Numbered from the stretch's first letter, positions 1 through 8,400 are shown. The stretch is DNA of 64,000 bases from an uncultured Cytophagales bacterium (GCA_913057175.1 CAJXNP010000019.1:1-64000), one strand, 5' to 3'. Numbers and translations: made by a program. Notes: generated by a model not told the origin, from the letters alone.

Positions 1-389
1 GTACTCCTTATGTGGATACATATGGGTTCGCAGCATAAAAATTGTAATATTTTTATTGCTTAAGTCTTAGAATACTGACGGAGAATATCGGTGTTTTTTG
101 CAGGTTAAAATTGATAAACAAAATAATCCGTTCAGAATGAAACTGCCATTTCACAAGATTGGATTACTGTCGTTTTCTTTTGATTTTAATTTTATTCACA
201 TTTTCATTTATGAAATTACTTAATAATGGGAATAAACCGGTCATTCTTATTGGCTTTCCTGTCAGTCTGAAATGCCATTCCCTGACAACTATGACACAAT
301 TCTGCCAAAATTTCCTCTCATTTTAAATAATCAACCCGTGGAATGGAGTTTGATAATCCATTGTCAGTCTAAAAAATTTTTAAAGAGCT
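1..389. other. AT-rich region upstream of htpG, no gene seen
   Basis: No supported coding region is visible on either strand. The segment is AT-rich and ends at the htpG start codon. A short open frame overlaps the beginning of htpG in another phase, but it has no recognisable product and reads as a shadow. The htpG promoter should lie here. I could not pick a convincing TTTG/TAnnTTTG pair, and an AAAGAG tract just before the ATG is the only possible ribosome-binding feature. Confidence 0.5.
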
Positions 390-2291
390 ATGCAAGAGAA
401 AGGTACAATTTCGATACATACCGAGAATATATTTCCCATCATCAAAAAATTTCTCTATTCAGATCACGAGATCTTTTTGAGAGAATTGGTCTCCAATGCC
501 GTGGATGCCACGCAAAAGATCCAGAGATTATCATCCATCGGGGAATACAGCGGTGACCTGGGGGAACTGAAGGTAGAAGTAAGCGTCAATAAAAAAGCCA
601 AAACCATCAGCATCAAGGACTATGGTATTGGAATGACCGCAGAAGAGATCAAGAAATACATCAACCAGATTGCATTTTCAGGCGCAACGGAGTTTGTTGA
701 AAAATACAAGGAAAAAGCCGATAAAAGCCAGATCATCGGGATGTTCGGATTGGGCTTTTACAGTGCATTCATGGTTTCCAAAAAAGTAGAGATCAACACG
801 CTCTCTTACCAGGAAGGCGCTGAAGCTGCCCGATGGGAATGTGATGGAAGTACGGAGTTTGAAATCGGCCCAGCGAAGAAAAAAGAACGGGGAACAGAAG
901 TTATCCTTCATATAGACCAAGACAATGAAGAGTTTCTGGAAGACTACAGAATAACCCAAATCCTTGAAAAGTATTGCAAGTTCCTTCCTGTGCCGATCAT
1001 TTTTGGCGAAAAAGAAGAAACCATCGCAGATGACAAGGAATCGGATAAAGATTCGAAGGACAAGAAGGAGAAAAAAGTTAAAGTACCGAATGTCATCAAC
1101 AACACCCAGCCGCTCTGGGCCAAAACTCCGACGGACCTTAAGGATGAAGATTACCTGAATTTTTATAAGGAATTGTATCCGTTCTCGGAAGAACCATTGT
1201 TCTGGATCCACCTGAATGTAGATTATCCTTTCAACCTGACGGGTGTTTTGTACTTCCCGAAAATCAAAAATGATTTCGAAGTACAGAAAAATAAGATACA
1301 GCTTTATTCACGCCAGGTATTTATTACGGATGAGGTGAAGGACATTGTTCCGGAATTCCTGCAGTTATTGCATGGGGTGATCGACTCGCCGGACATTCCA
1401 TTGAACGTATCGAGAAGCTTCCTTCAGGCAGATAGCAATGTGAAGAAAATCAATTCACACATTACCAAGAAGGTTGCCGATAAGCTGCAGGAGTTATTCA
1501 AAAAAGACAGAAAATCATTTGAATCCAAGTGGGAAAGCCTGAATGTTTTCGTGAAGTACGGAATCATCAGCGAAGAGAAATTTTATGAAAAGGCGAAGGA
1601 TTTTGCTTTACTGGAAAATGTAGACGGAAAATTCTTCACGTTTGATGAATACAAAGAGCATGTTAAAACCAATCAGACTGACAAAAACGATTCGGTTGTC
1701 CATTTGTATTCTTCCGATCCCGAAGCGCAGGATTCGTACATCCAGAATGCGAAAAAGCGAGGTTTTGATATCTTAAAGCTGGATGGCCCGCTCGACAACC
1801 ACTTCATCAATACCATTGAAATGAAGCTGGAAAAAACAGCATGGAAACGTGTGGATGCTGATATCCTTGACAAGCTGGTTGAAAAAGATGAGAAAAAGGA
1901 AAGCGTACTGAGCAAGGATGATGAAGATAAAGTCAAGAAACTGTTTGAAGAAGTAATTAGTGATAAAGCTCATACCGTTGCCGTTGAGCCCCTTTCGACA
2001 GATGATCTTCCCGTGACGATCACCCAAAATGAATTCATGCGAAGGATGAACGATATGCAGAAAATGGGTGGAGGCCCCATGATGATGATGGGATCGATGC
2101 CATTAAGTTTGAATATTGCCGTGAATGGAAACCACCAGTTGATCTCGGGCATTCTGAAAGAAAAGGACGAGAAAAAGCAAAAAGAACTTGCACAGCAAGC
2201 CTATGAACTGGCGTTGCTTTCGCAGAATATGCTGAAGGGTGCGAAGCTGACGGAATTCATTAAGAGAAGCGTGGATTTGATCAATAAGTAA
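390..2291 (+). CDS. htpG: Molecular chaperone HtpG (bacterial Hsp90)
   Basis: This is the ATP-dependent cytosolic Hsp90 chaperone, which works as a homodimer on late-stage folding clients. The 633-residue length is normal for the family. The N-terminal GHKL ATPase shows ELVSNAVDA (about residues 31-39), the nucleotide-binding DYGIGM motif, and the lid motif GMFGLGFYSAF. A lysine/aspartate-rich linker lies at about residues 211-232, before the middle domain. The C-terminal dimerisation region carries a Met-rich GGGPMMMMG stretch. The ATG at 390 gives a start directly on the conserved N-terminus. A strong hairpin terminator follows, so the gene is probably monocistronic. Heat-shock regulation would be expected for the family, but no operator is evident here. 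Confidence 0.97.
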   Translation: MQEKGTISIHTENIFPIIKKFLYSDHEIFLRELVSNAVDATQKIQRLSSIGEYSGDLGELKVEVSVNKKAKTISIKDYGIGMTAEEIKKYINQIAFSGATEFVEKYKEKADKSQIIGMFGLGFYSAFMVSKKVEINTLSYQEGAEAARWECDGSTEFEIGPAKKKERGTEVILHIDQDNEEFLEDYRITQILEKYCKFLPVPIIFGEKEETIADDKESDKDSKDKKEKKVKVPNVINNTQPLWAKTPTDLKDEDYLNFYKELYPFSEEPLFWIHLNVDYPFNLTGVLYFPKIKNDFEVQKNKIQLYSRQVFITDEVKDIVPEFLQLLHGVIDSPDIPLNVSRSFLQADSNVKKINSHITKKVADKLQELFKKDRKSFESKWESLNVFVKYGIISEEKFYEKAKDFALLENVDGKFFTFDEYKEHVKTNQTDKNDSVVHLYSSDPEAQDSYIQNAKKRGFDILKLDGPLDNHFINTIEMKLEKTAWKRVDADILDKLVEKDEKKESVLSKDDEDKVKKLFEEVISDKAHTVAVEPLSTDDLPVTITQNEFMRRMNDMQKMGGGPMMMMGSMPLSLNIAVNGNHQLISGILKEKDEKKQKELAQQAYELALLSQNMLKGAKLTEFIKRSVDLINK

Positions 2292-2319
2292 GAAGATTAA
2301 AATTCAAAACATAATAGGC

Positions 2320-2350
2320 CCTGGTGAAGAGATTCATCAGGTTTTTTTTT
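2320..2350 (+). terminator. Rho-independent terminator of htpG
   Basis: CCTGGTGAA (2320-2328) pairs with TTCATCAGG (2333-2341) across a GAGA tetraloop, with one G-T wobble, and is followed at once by nine T residues. It lies about 30 bp after the htpG stop codon on the same strand. This is a textbook intrinsic terminator. Confidence 0.92.
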
Positions 2351-2594
2351 GTTTTCTCAGGGAACTTCTCATTGAACAACGATTTAAAATCACGGAAAAA
2401 TTTGGAGAGGAAAGAAATTTCCGGGTTTTATGAAAAAACAATAACTTACCGGAATAAACGAATAAAGGGAATAACGCTGTATATATAGAAGTTAAGCAAC
2501 ATTATCCTAGCATGGTTTAATGAGATAACATGTATTTCCAATTTAACCATTAGATAAACTGTTTATTTAACATTAACCAAAAATAGTTTACAAA

Positions 2595-3224
2595 ATGATT
2601 AGAAAAATAATTACAATTTTTGTTTGCGCAGTTTTATTGAGCTGTAATGAAGATGGTATGGATGGTAATAATTCACTTATTGATATAATAAAAGAACCAA
2701 AAGGGGAGAACTGTTCTTCAGGTGGATACAAAATAACTACTGGATTAGATATAAATAGCAATAATATCCTTGATGAAGATGAAATACAAAACACAGAATA
2801 CATTTGTAATGGCGATGACGGTGGTTATGACAAAGAAATTAGGATTGCGATTCCAGGTTTTTTAGGCCAAAATGATAATAATCCTTCATATTCTGATGTT
2901 AGAATACGAGATTTTGATTTAAGAAATTATTCAAGCATTGATTCTGTTGTATTTGTGGCTTATGATATTCTTACCACCTCTGGCTGTTGTGGTGCGCCTG
3001 ATGTGAGTTCTCAACTGAAAGTTGAATTATTTGACATTACAAATGATACAGTTATTGAGAACAGTTTTATCATTTCAGATGACACAAATGGAAATCCCAT
3101 ACAATCACAAAATTTGATTAGTACCTTTCCAAAGGAAAAAATTGATATTGGACTCAAACTTACATATGAGACTGGAACATATTCTCAAGCATACGGCCTT
3201 TATTTAATCTTATATCGTAAATAA
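2595..3224 (+). CDS. Putative surface lipoprotein with a DUF7151-like repeat
   Basis: The 209-residue protein starts with a short signal sequence ending in the lipobox VLLSC (Cys about 16), so it should be a lipoprotein. At about residues 38-73 is the pattern GENCSSGGYKI...GLDINSN..LDEDEI..TEYICNG. This matches the small Cys-flanked unit common in Bacteroidota and Myxococcota surface lipoproteins (DUF7151 as I recall it), often found next to collagen-like or beta-rich tails. The remainder (about residues 75-209) looks like a single beta-sandwich and has a GCCGAP motif. No enzyme motif is seen. The gene stands alone. The group II intron lies about 16 bp after its stop codon on the opposite strand. 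The function is unknown. Confidence 0.75.
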   Translation: MIRKIITIFVCAVLLSCNEDGMDGNNSLIDIIKEPKGENCSSGGYKITTGLDINSNNILDEDEIQNTEYICNGDDGGYDKEIRIAIPGFLGQNDNNPSYSDVRIRDFDLRNYSSIDSVVFVAYDILTTSGCCGAPDVSSQLKVELFDITNDTVIENSFIISDDTNGNPIQSQNLISTFPKEKIDIGLKLTYETGTYSQAYGLYLILYRK

Positions 3225-3240
3225 TAAAAGAACTTTGCTC

Positions 3241-3943
3241 AATCGAGTAGCCCGACCTAAGCCGTTTGGCTCAGGTTGAGGCTCTCACACCACCCAGCGT
3301 ACGGTTCTCGTACTGGGCGGTTCATCATGCATAGAATAGCCGCTCTTTACACCAGCTATTCCTTTCCGCTACTTTTAGGATAGGGCTACGCAAAGGCTCC
3401 CTATCGAATTTTCACTTCACATGATGTTCAGTCCTTCGCTACCTTGTAAGGCTTCCCCGGCTTATCAGGGCTTGTTGCCAGTAGCTACTATGACCTCTGC
3501 TGACTTCTTCCCATGTACCCGACATCGGAAGACCTCCCTCGGTAAGGTGAATATCCTTGTATCTATCCCTGCTAGATCTACTATTTCGGCACCGTCCCCA
3601 ATCGAAATTGGGGCTTTGGACTTCGGCAGCATGTGGTACCTCATCCGGCCTAATAGCCTCTGTATCTAGTTTCTGTTCGTCAGTACAGATACTGCAGTCT
3701 GGCTTACTTCAGTCATAACCTTACGGTTAGCAACCTTGCCACTTGCTTGGCTTGGGGTAACGACTCCCCCGCTTACGGGACTTTCACCCTTTGGAACACT
3801 CCTCTTTTGGAGCTATATTCACCATTCAAGGCGCACACACATGGTATAGTGCATGCGGGTTTCAGCGGTTTCTGAGCGTTTGTAGGTCGTAAAAAGGGTC
3901 GGTGTAAACTGATAGGAAATCGCTTCGTAATCCCGCACGACAC
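3241..3943 (-). mobile_element. ORF-less group II intron, minus strand (ends approximate)
   Basis: Read on the minus strand, this 0.7-kb segment has the architecture of a bacterial group II ribozyme. A GTGTCG/GTGCGGG-type 5' end lies at about 3938-3943. Domain I follows, with the GGTGAAAGTCCCG and CCAAGCCAAGCAAGTGGCAAGG stretches. A domain V-like hairpin is at about 3284-3323 (GAACCGCCCAG ... CTGGGTGGTGTGAGAG). Domain VI is a hairpin, ACCTGAGCC-AAAC-GGCTTAGGT, ending in CTACTCGAT near 3241, with a candidate branch-point A seven nt from the end. There is no reverse transcriptase/maturase frame: between the GAAGGACTGAAC tract and domain V only about 110 bp remain, full of stops. It is therefore either a deletion derivative or an intron that depends on a maturase elsewhere. 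The exact splice sites are inferred. Confidence 0.8.
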
Positions 3944-4033
3944 CATATCATCAAACGTTAGGCTTCGTGCAATAAACCACAATACATTATTAAATGAAAG
4001 AATTTAAATCATCAGTAAGAATAAATAAATGAT

Positions 4034-4249
4034 ATGGAATTATTGACACCTAAGACAGGATTGATAGTATGGCAAATAATTTCTTTGTCTGCAATAATTT
4101 TATCAATTGCCTGCTTGATCAGCATCTTGAAAAATGATTTTAAGAATAATAATAAAATAACATAGGCAATTGTAGGAATTTTCACTCCCATTTTGGGTTC
4201 AATTCTTTATCTTCTAATTGGTAGAAAGAGACGATTACAAAATAATTAG
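4034..4249 (+). pseudogene. PLDc_N-type small membrane protein interrupted by an in-frame amber codon
   Basis: Reading from the ATG at 4034 gives a hydrophobic N-terminal helix, then KNDFKNNNKIT, a TAG at 4163-4165, and in the same frame AIVGIFTPILGSILYLLIGRK to a TAA/TAG end at 4249. This matches the phospholipase-D-nuclease N-terminal (PLDc_N) small membrane proteins of Bacteroidota, where the interrupted position is normally Trp (..K.TW.IVV.F.P.LGSILYL.IGRK). A single TGG to TAG change explains the stop. The intact product would have 71 residues and two transmembrane helices. The remaining upstream part would encode 43 residues with one helix. The gene lies between the group II intron and a repeat unit, so it sits in a decaying accessory strip. 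Confidence 0.75.
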
Positions 4250-4293
4250 CCAAAAAGCGCGAAAGCACAGTATTAGCTAAAAACGTCACGGAT

Positions 4294-4407
4294 TCACTGT
4301 TACAGACCTCTCTTTGACAAGACTTTTACTTTTGCTTTGCATATAGATTTTTGAAAAATCTGTACAAAAGAAACTAGCTTGTGTTTTAGTAGAGTCTTCG
4401 CATGTGA
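4294..4407. repeat. Inverted pair of 16/17-bp half-sites (unit A)
   Basis: TCACTGTTACAGACCTC (4294-4310) is related to the reverse complement of GAGTCTTCGCATGTGA (4392-4407). The same half-site family recurs at 5590-5605 and 5719-5734 on the other side of the bestrophin gene, with the arms reversed. Inside and beside the unit is another stem, TTGTGTTTTA (4379-4388) with TAAAACACAA (4421-4430). The whole 4250-4522 gap holds no supportable gene. Confidence 0.45.
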
Positions 4408-4522
4408 TGGTGAGTGCCCTTAAAACACAACTTTTATTGAATTATCGCTGAGTCGCCGTATCAACCCTCGCATAAAAATTGACAAACTGTTGGATTATAC
4501 TTCAGGGGTAGAAACGGGTCAA

Positions 4523-5473
4523 TCACATTAAAACCCCATCATCCGTTGGAAGAAGTTTATCAGGAATTTCATTAGCTTCAGCTGCCTCCAATAAATCTAT
4601 TTCAATGGTATTACAAATTGCATCAAGAGGGACGTCCCACCTGAAATTCTCGAATGGCTTAGCCATTAGCAATCCCATTTTATGGATTCCATAAAATACC
4701 CATGAAATCATAACGGTTACCGGAAATACAGGCCACCAACCATTCATGTCTTTAAAAATTGGCAAAAGGGAGAATGGAAGAAAAATTATGAATAAATCAA
4801 GAAGTATCCGGTTGAATAATTCGTACGCCTTAGGAAATGGCGTATTCTTTATCCTTTCAGATTTACCCTGCAATTCTGAAAAACGAGTGAGTGTGTTATC
4901 CATATTCATGTGCTGAAAATCATTAATAAGCCCTGCATTTAAACAATCTTCTAGCTTTTTACCCTGTTGTATCAGCAATTGGGTTGCTTTATTAGATTTT
5001 TCCTGAATAATTCTTAATGTTTCCTCATTTAGGTTATTGAACACTTTTTGATCCCATTCATCTACATTTGAATTTTCCCTCAACTGCAACCTGAGAGCAT
5101 TGATAAAGCTAATGTGGGTATTGAGAATATCACTTTGAATTTCATTTACATTGAGGGATTTATCGTCGGTAGCATGATCTAAATTCACCATGGACAACAC
5201 CTGTCGAGCGTAGGTACGACTGTCATTCACTATACCACCCCAAACCTTGCGGGCCTCCCACCAGCGCTCATATGCAGATCCATTCCTAAAACCTAGTATA
5301 ATGGCTAGAGCTGTACCCAGTGTAGCAATAATAGCCATTGGAATCTGCCATGAATCCATTTTAAATGTGAAATGCAGGATGACAGCCAGCAAAGTTACAG
5401 CCAAGCTAAATAATATATTTGCTAAGCTGAATTTTAAAATGAGCCGCCAATGAATCTTATTGTGAACGATCAT
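4523..5473 (-). CDS. Bestrophin-family anion channel (YneE/UPF0187-like)
   Basis: The 316-residue membrane protein belongs to the bacterial bestrophin family, whose members are pentameric inner-membrane anion or cation channels. Near the N-terminus are two hydrophobic segments followed by the conserved GFRNGSAYERWWEARKVWGGIVNDSR block (about residues 61-86), the signature of this family. The C-terminal half has two further hydrophobic segments around residues 220-270 and the NTIEIDLLEA helix. Length and layout match full-length family members. It begins at ATG 5473 and has no close co-directional neighbour. It is bracketed by related inverted half-sites (4294-4407, 5590-5734). Ion selectivity cannot be read from the sequence. 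Confidence 0.9.
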   Translation of the reverse strand: MIVHNKIHWRLILKFSLANILFSLAVTLLAVILHFTFKMDSWQIPMAIIATLGTALAIILGFRNGSAYERWWEARKVWGGIVNDSRTYARQVLSMVNLDHATDDKSLNVNEIQSDILNTHISFINALRLQLRENSNVDEWDQKVFNNLNEETLRIIQEKSNKATQLLIQQGKKLEDCLNAGLINDFQHMNMDNTLTRFSELQGKSERIKNTPFPKAYELFNRILLDLFIIFLPFSLLPIFKDMNGWWPVFPVTVMISWVFYGIHKMGLLMAKPFENFRWDVPLDAICNTIEIDLLEAAEANEIPDKLLPTDDGVLM

Positions 5474-5589
5474 TGTGTTTTCTCAGTAAAGATTAAACAA
5501 TCAAATTTTAGTTTAAAAATAAAAAACATATAGATTAATTAATGTCAATGGGTATTGCAAAATGTTTTATGATTAATTACATCTCAGCT

Positions 5590-5734
5590 GGGTCTTCGCA
5601 AGTGACCCTGCGCAGTCTTTAAATACTACTCTTTGTCAATTATTTCCAACTCTCTGAAATTAGCGATGTATTCCACCTACTGCAATAGAATTTTTAAAAA
5701 GTGCAAAATATCGCGGGGTCACCGTTGCAGACTC
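5590..5734. repeat. Inverted half-site pair (unit B)
   Basis: GGGTCTTCGCAAGTGA (5590-5605) faces TCACCGTTGCAGACTC (5719-5734). Extended to 23 bp, the two arms match at 16 positions. The half-sites resemble those in unit A (4294-4407), but here the TCAC ends point inward. The 110 bp between the arms is AT-rich without a gene. It may be a MITE- or REP-like element. Confidence 0.45.
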
Positions 5735-5812
5735 GCTTAAACATCAGGAGAAAAGAGAATTCCTGGTTTTACAAATCATCTGTCATTCCAAACAATTTCA
5801 ACACCATTTCGA

Positions 5813-5844
5813 GTTGATTTATACGGACAAATATTATATTTTTG
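5813..5844 (+). promoter_or_regulatory. Candidate Bacteroidota-type promoter for the toxin-antitoxin operon
   Basis: TATTTTTG at 5837-5844 fits the TAnnTTTG -7 element, and GTTG at 5813-5816 lies 20 bp upstream as a -33 element. Transcription would start near 5850. That supports the ATG at 5863 as the antitoxin start rather than the in-frame TTG at 5842. Confidence 0.5.
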
Positions 5845-5862
5845 TACGTACAATTAAATAAG

Positions 5863-6126
5863 ATGATCATGGATGCTAAACTGACATTAAAATTGGATAA
5901 GGTTGTTATTGAAAAGGCAAAGAAATATGCGGCATCACATAAAAGAAGCCTTTCCAGGATGATTGAGGCTTATCTAAAAACACTGATAGAGAATGAAAAA
6001 ACTCGTTCCGATGAAGGTATAGAGATTTCTCCATTTGTCAAGAGTTTAAAGACAGGAGTTAAAATTCCGGCTGACTACGATTATAAAAAGGCCTATGGTG
6101 ACTATTTATCAGAGAAGTATAAATGA
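5863..6126 (+). CDS. Antitoxin, DUF6364-like ribbon-helix-helix type
   Basis: A small basic protein of 87 residues. Its N-terminus (KLTLKLDKVVIEKAKKYA..HKRSLSRMIEAYL) has the beta-strand plus two helices pattern of ribbon-helix-helix antitoxins of the DUF6364 group. The acidic/aromatic tail (SPFVKSLKTGVKIPADYDYKKAY) would wrap and inhibit the toxin. It overlaps the following PIN toxin by 4 bp (ATGA), a typical translational coupling. The preferred start is ATG 5863, with ATG 5869 an alternative; an in-frame TTG upstream overlaps the promoter. The operon is probably autoregulated, as in other type II systems, but no operator was resolved. Confidence 0.85.
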   Translation: MIMDAKLTLKLDKVVIEKAKKYAASHKRSLSRMIEAYLKTLIENEKTRSDEGIEISPFVKSLKTGVKIPADYDYKKAYGDYLSEKYK

Positions 6127-6545
6127 AATTCAAACTATTTCTTGATACCAATATTGTTATCGATCTGTTAGGTGAACGAGAACCTTTTTATAATTCCGCC
6201 GCTCAGATAGCAACTCTTGCAGACAAAGGAAAAATACAATTGATTGTTTCTGCACTAACCTATTCAAATGTATATTACTGGCTTTCAAGATTTGAGGACA
6301 AGGAGGTGGTTAAAGAAAAAATAAGGAAGTTTAAGGTAATTGCAGAAACATCTGATCTGACAGATAAAATCATAGACAAAGGATTATCTTCAAAATTTGC
6401 AAACTTCGAAGATTCCCTTCAGTATTTCTGTGCGGTAAAAGAGGATAGTAACATTCTGATTACCAGAAACGGGAAAGATTTTAAAGAATCTGACATACCG
6501 GTTTTGGCTCCGGACGAATACCTAAAAAGTCTGAAAAACAAATAA
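6123..6545 (+). CDS. PIN-domain toxin, VapC-like ribonuclease
   Basis: The 140-residue protein is a complete PIN domain. FLDTNIVIDLL carries the first acidic metal ligand (Asp8). SALTYSNVYY follows at about 43-52, NFEDSLQYFCA gives the central acidic pair (Glu96/Asp97), and LITRNGKDF gives the last acidic position (Asp119). PIN toxins of type II systems are Mg2+-dependent RNases that usually cleave tRNA or rRNA. The start overlaps the antitoxin stop (ATGA). All catalytic positions are present, so this copy looks active, in contrast to the broken PIN gene at 36985-37378. The RNA target cannot be inferred. Confidence 0.9.
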   Translation: MKFKLFLDTNIVIDLLGEREPFYNSAAQIATLADKGKIQLIVSALTYSNVYYWLSRFEDKEVVKEKIRKFKVIAETSDLTDKIIDKGLSSKFANFEDSLQYFCAVKEDSNILITRNGKDFKESDIPVLAPDEYLKSLKNK

Positions 6546-6653
6546 AACTTATCCCCAACATCTAAATACATGCCAGCCAGGAAGCTTTTCACTGTCTAAA
6601 GTCCACTATAGTTTGTCCAAAATATTTGCGAACAAACATTAATAAAACCAACT

Positions 6654-7013
6654 ATGAAAACCCTAACCCTGACAATTTTGTTGATCTTTTCAAGCTTTTC
6701 AATCTTTGGACAGGAAGCTAAAGTGACCACGGATAAAAAGAAATACAAGCTTGACGAAATCATAGAAGTCACTTTTGAATTAAATGCTAAAAGCGACTCG
6801 ATGGACTTACCGGAATTTAATGGCTTTGAAATAATCGGCGGACCAACCGAAAGCTCTTCGGTAACCATTGAAGACGGAGAAATGATCGTAAGGGAATCAA
6901 GAACCTACAAGTTACAACCCGTTCGAAGAAGCAGGTTAAAAATAAACTCCCCTGTCTATTTCATTGACGGACGAAAAATCAAAGGTAAACCAGTAAAGAT
7001 AAAAGTAGATTGA
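6654..7013 (+). CDS. Secreted stand-alone BatD N-terminal-domain-like protein
   Basis: The 119-residue protein has a clear signal peptide (MKTLTLTILLIFSSFSIFGQ, cleavage near residue 20). It is followed by one Ig-like domain with the BatD pattern: a YKLDEIIEVTFELNA strand, LPEFNGFEIIGGP, SSSVTIEDG, a SRTYKLQPVR strand and a final KGKPVKIKV. Full BatD proteins (aerotolerance/Bat operon) repeat this domain several times and end in a membrane anchor. Here only the first domain exists and no batA, batB or batC gene is nearby. It may be a derived periplasmic binding module or a remnant. Expression is independent of the convergent E2 gene. Confidence 0.7.
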   Translation: MKTLTLTILLIFSSFSIFGQEAKVTTDKKKYKLDEIIEVTFELNAKSDSMDLPEFNGFEIIGGPTESSSVTIEDGEMIVRESRTYKLQPVRRSRLKINSPVYFIDGRKIKGKPVKIKVD

Positions 7014-7071
7014 CCTGATATTACTTTAGAAGCATAGAAGACCAGGAAAGAAATTCATTTACAATTTCCTG

Positions 7072-8400
7072 TTAAAACTTCGTCTCCATATCAAATCCCT
7101 CCAAATACTCCGTCACCCTCTTCGCAAACATGCTTCCCAGCATGCCATCGATGACTCGGTGGTCGTAGCTGTGGGATAGGAACATTTTGTGGCGGATGCC
7201 AATCATATCTCCGTCTTCCAGTTCAATCACTGCCGGTTTTTTTACAATGGCACCGATGGCCATGATGGCGACCTGGGGCTGTAAAATGATGGGCGTGCCC
7301 ATTACACTTCCGAAACTACCAACATTTGTAACGGTGTAGGTTCCACCTGTCACTTCATCCGGGCTTAGTTCATTTTTCCTCGCCCTGTTGGCCAGGTCGT
7401 TTACTTTTCTGGCCAGGCCTACCAGGTTGAGTTGATCGGCATGTCTGATGACGGGCACGATCAGGTTGCCAGTCGGTAGGGCTACTGCCATTCCGATATT
7501 AATATTCTTGTGCTTAATGATCTTTGTCCCATCAACAGAAATGTTGATCATGGGAAAGTCCTTGATCGCCCGGACAATAGCACCCAGAAAAATGGGGGTA
7601 TAGGTGAGCTTTTCTCCCGTAGCTCTTTCAAAGGCATCCTTGTTTTTCTCTCTCCACTTTACGATTGGAGTAACATCGGCTTCGATAAATGACTGAACAT
7701 GAGCTGAAATCCGGCGCGATTCTATCATTCTCTCAGCGATGATCCTTCGCATGCGATCCATCTCGATGATCTCATCTTCTGCTCCAATGGAAACTTCAAC
7801 TTTTGGTTTGGTGATTGTCTGCTTTTCGGTTGCGACGGCAGTTGAAACTGAGGGTTTAAAAGTTTTCCTTTCATCCAGATAATTGAGAATATCCTGCTTG
7901 GTCACTCTTTCATCTTTACCTGTTCCCCTAATGGAATCAAGCTCCTCAAAAGAAATATTCTCTTCTTTGGCGATATTTTTTACCAATGGAGAATAAAAGC
8001 GATCGGATTTGGTCTTCTTCTTACTTTCCTCATGCACACCATTTGAATACTTTCCATTTCCGGACGGGGACTCCACCTCAATTTTTTCCTTCCTGGCAGA
8101 CGCTTTACTTTCCTGCTTAACCTCTTCTTTTTTCTCTTCAACCTTCTCAATAGCTACACCCTCTGCATTGATAATCGCTATTGGAGCCCCGACTTGTGCC
8201 ACTTCACCTTCATGAACCAGGATCTCTTCGATCACCCCTGAGTGCGATGAAGGGACTTCCGTATCAACCTTATCTGTAGAAACTTCCAAAAGGGGCTCTT
8301 CTTCATCTATATGTTCTCCGACCTTTTTCAACCAGGTATTGATGGTTGCTTCCATTACGCTTTCACCCATTTTGGGAAGTACAATTTCTAATCGTGCCAT
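7072..8400 (-). CDS. 2-oxo acid dehydrogenase E2, dihydrolipoamide acyltransferase
   Basis: The 442-residue protein has the full E2 order. A lipoyl domain lies at residues about 2-77, with the lipoylated Lys44 in STDKVDTEV. A Lys/Glu-rich linker is followed by a peripheral E3-binding domain at about 135-175 (SPLVKNIAKEENI..LDSIRGTGKDERVTKQDIL) and the trimer-forming catalytic domain at about 205-440, ending in SHSYDHRVIDG (His414, Asp418). It transfers acyl groups to CoA in a pyruvate, 2-oxoglutarate or branched-chain complex. The single lipoyl domain fits the 2-oxoglutarate or branched-chain type better than the usual multi-lipoyl pyruvate E2. No E1 or E3 gene is adjacent. It is downstream of cinA on the same strand with a 128-bp gap. 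Confidence 0.93.
   Translation of the reverse strand: MARLEIVLPKMGESVMEATINTWLKKVGEHIDEEEPLLEVSTDKVDTEVPSSHSGVIEEILVHEGEVAQVGAPIAIINAEGVAIEKVEEKKEEVKQESKASARKEKIEVESPSGNGKYSNGVHEESKKKTKSDRFYSPLVKNIAKEENISFEELDSIRGTGKDERVTKQDILNYLDERKTFKPSVSTAVATEKQTITKPKVEVSIGAEDEIIEMDRMRRIIAERMIESRRISAHVQSFIEADVTPIVKWREKNKDAFERATGEKLTYTPIFLGAIVRAIKDFPMINISVDGTKIIKHKNINIGMAVALPTGNLIVPVIRHADQLNLVGLARKVNDLANRARKNELSPDEVTGGTYTVTNVGSFGSVMGTPIILQPQVAIMAIGAIVKKPAVIELEDGDMIGIRHKMFLSHSYDHRVIDGMLGSMFAKRVTEYLEGFDMETKF

Noticed and set aside
678-1211. Long minus-strand open frame inside htpG
   Set aside because: It lies wholly within htpG in another frame, has no recognisable motif and follows the codon pattern of the true gene.
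3950-3962. GTTAGGC next to the intron start, as in integron attC sites
   Set aside because: Seven bases occur by chance, no second attC half is found, and no integrase or cassette array is nearby.
3421-3982. Two small open frames in the group II intron
   Set aside because: They cross ribozyme domains, on either strand, and their peptides match no protein family. The conserved RNA motifs explain the sequence.
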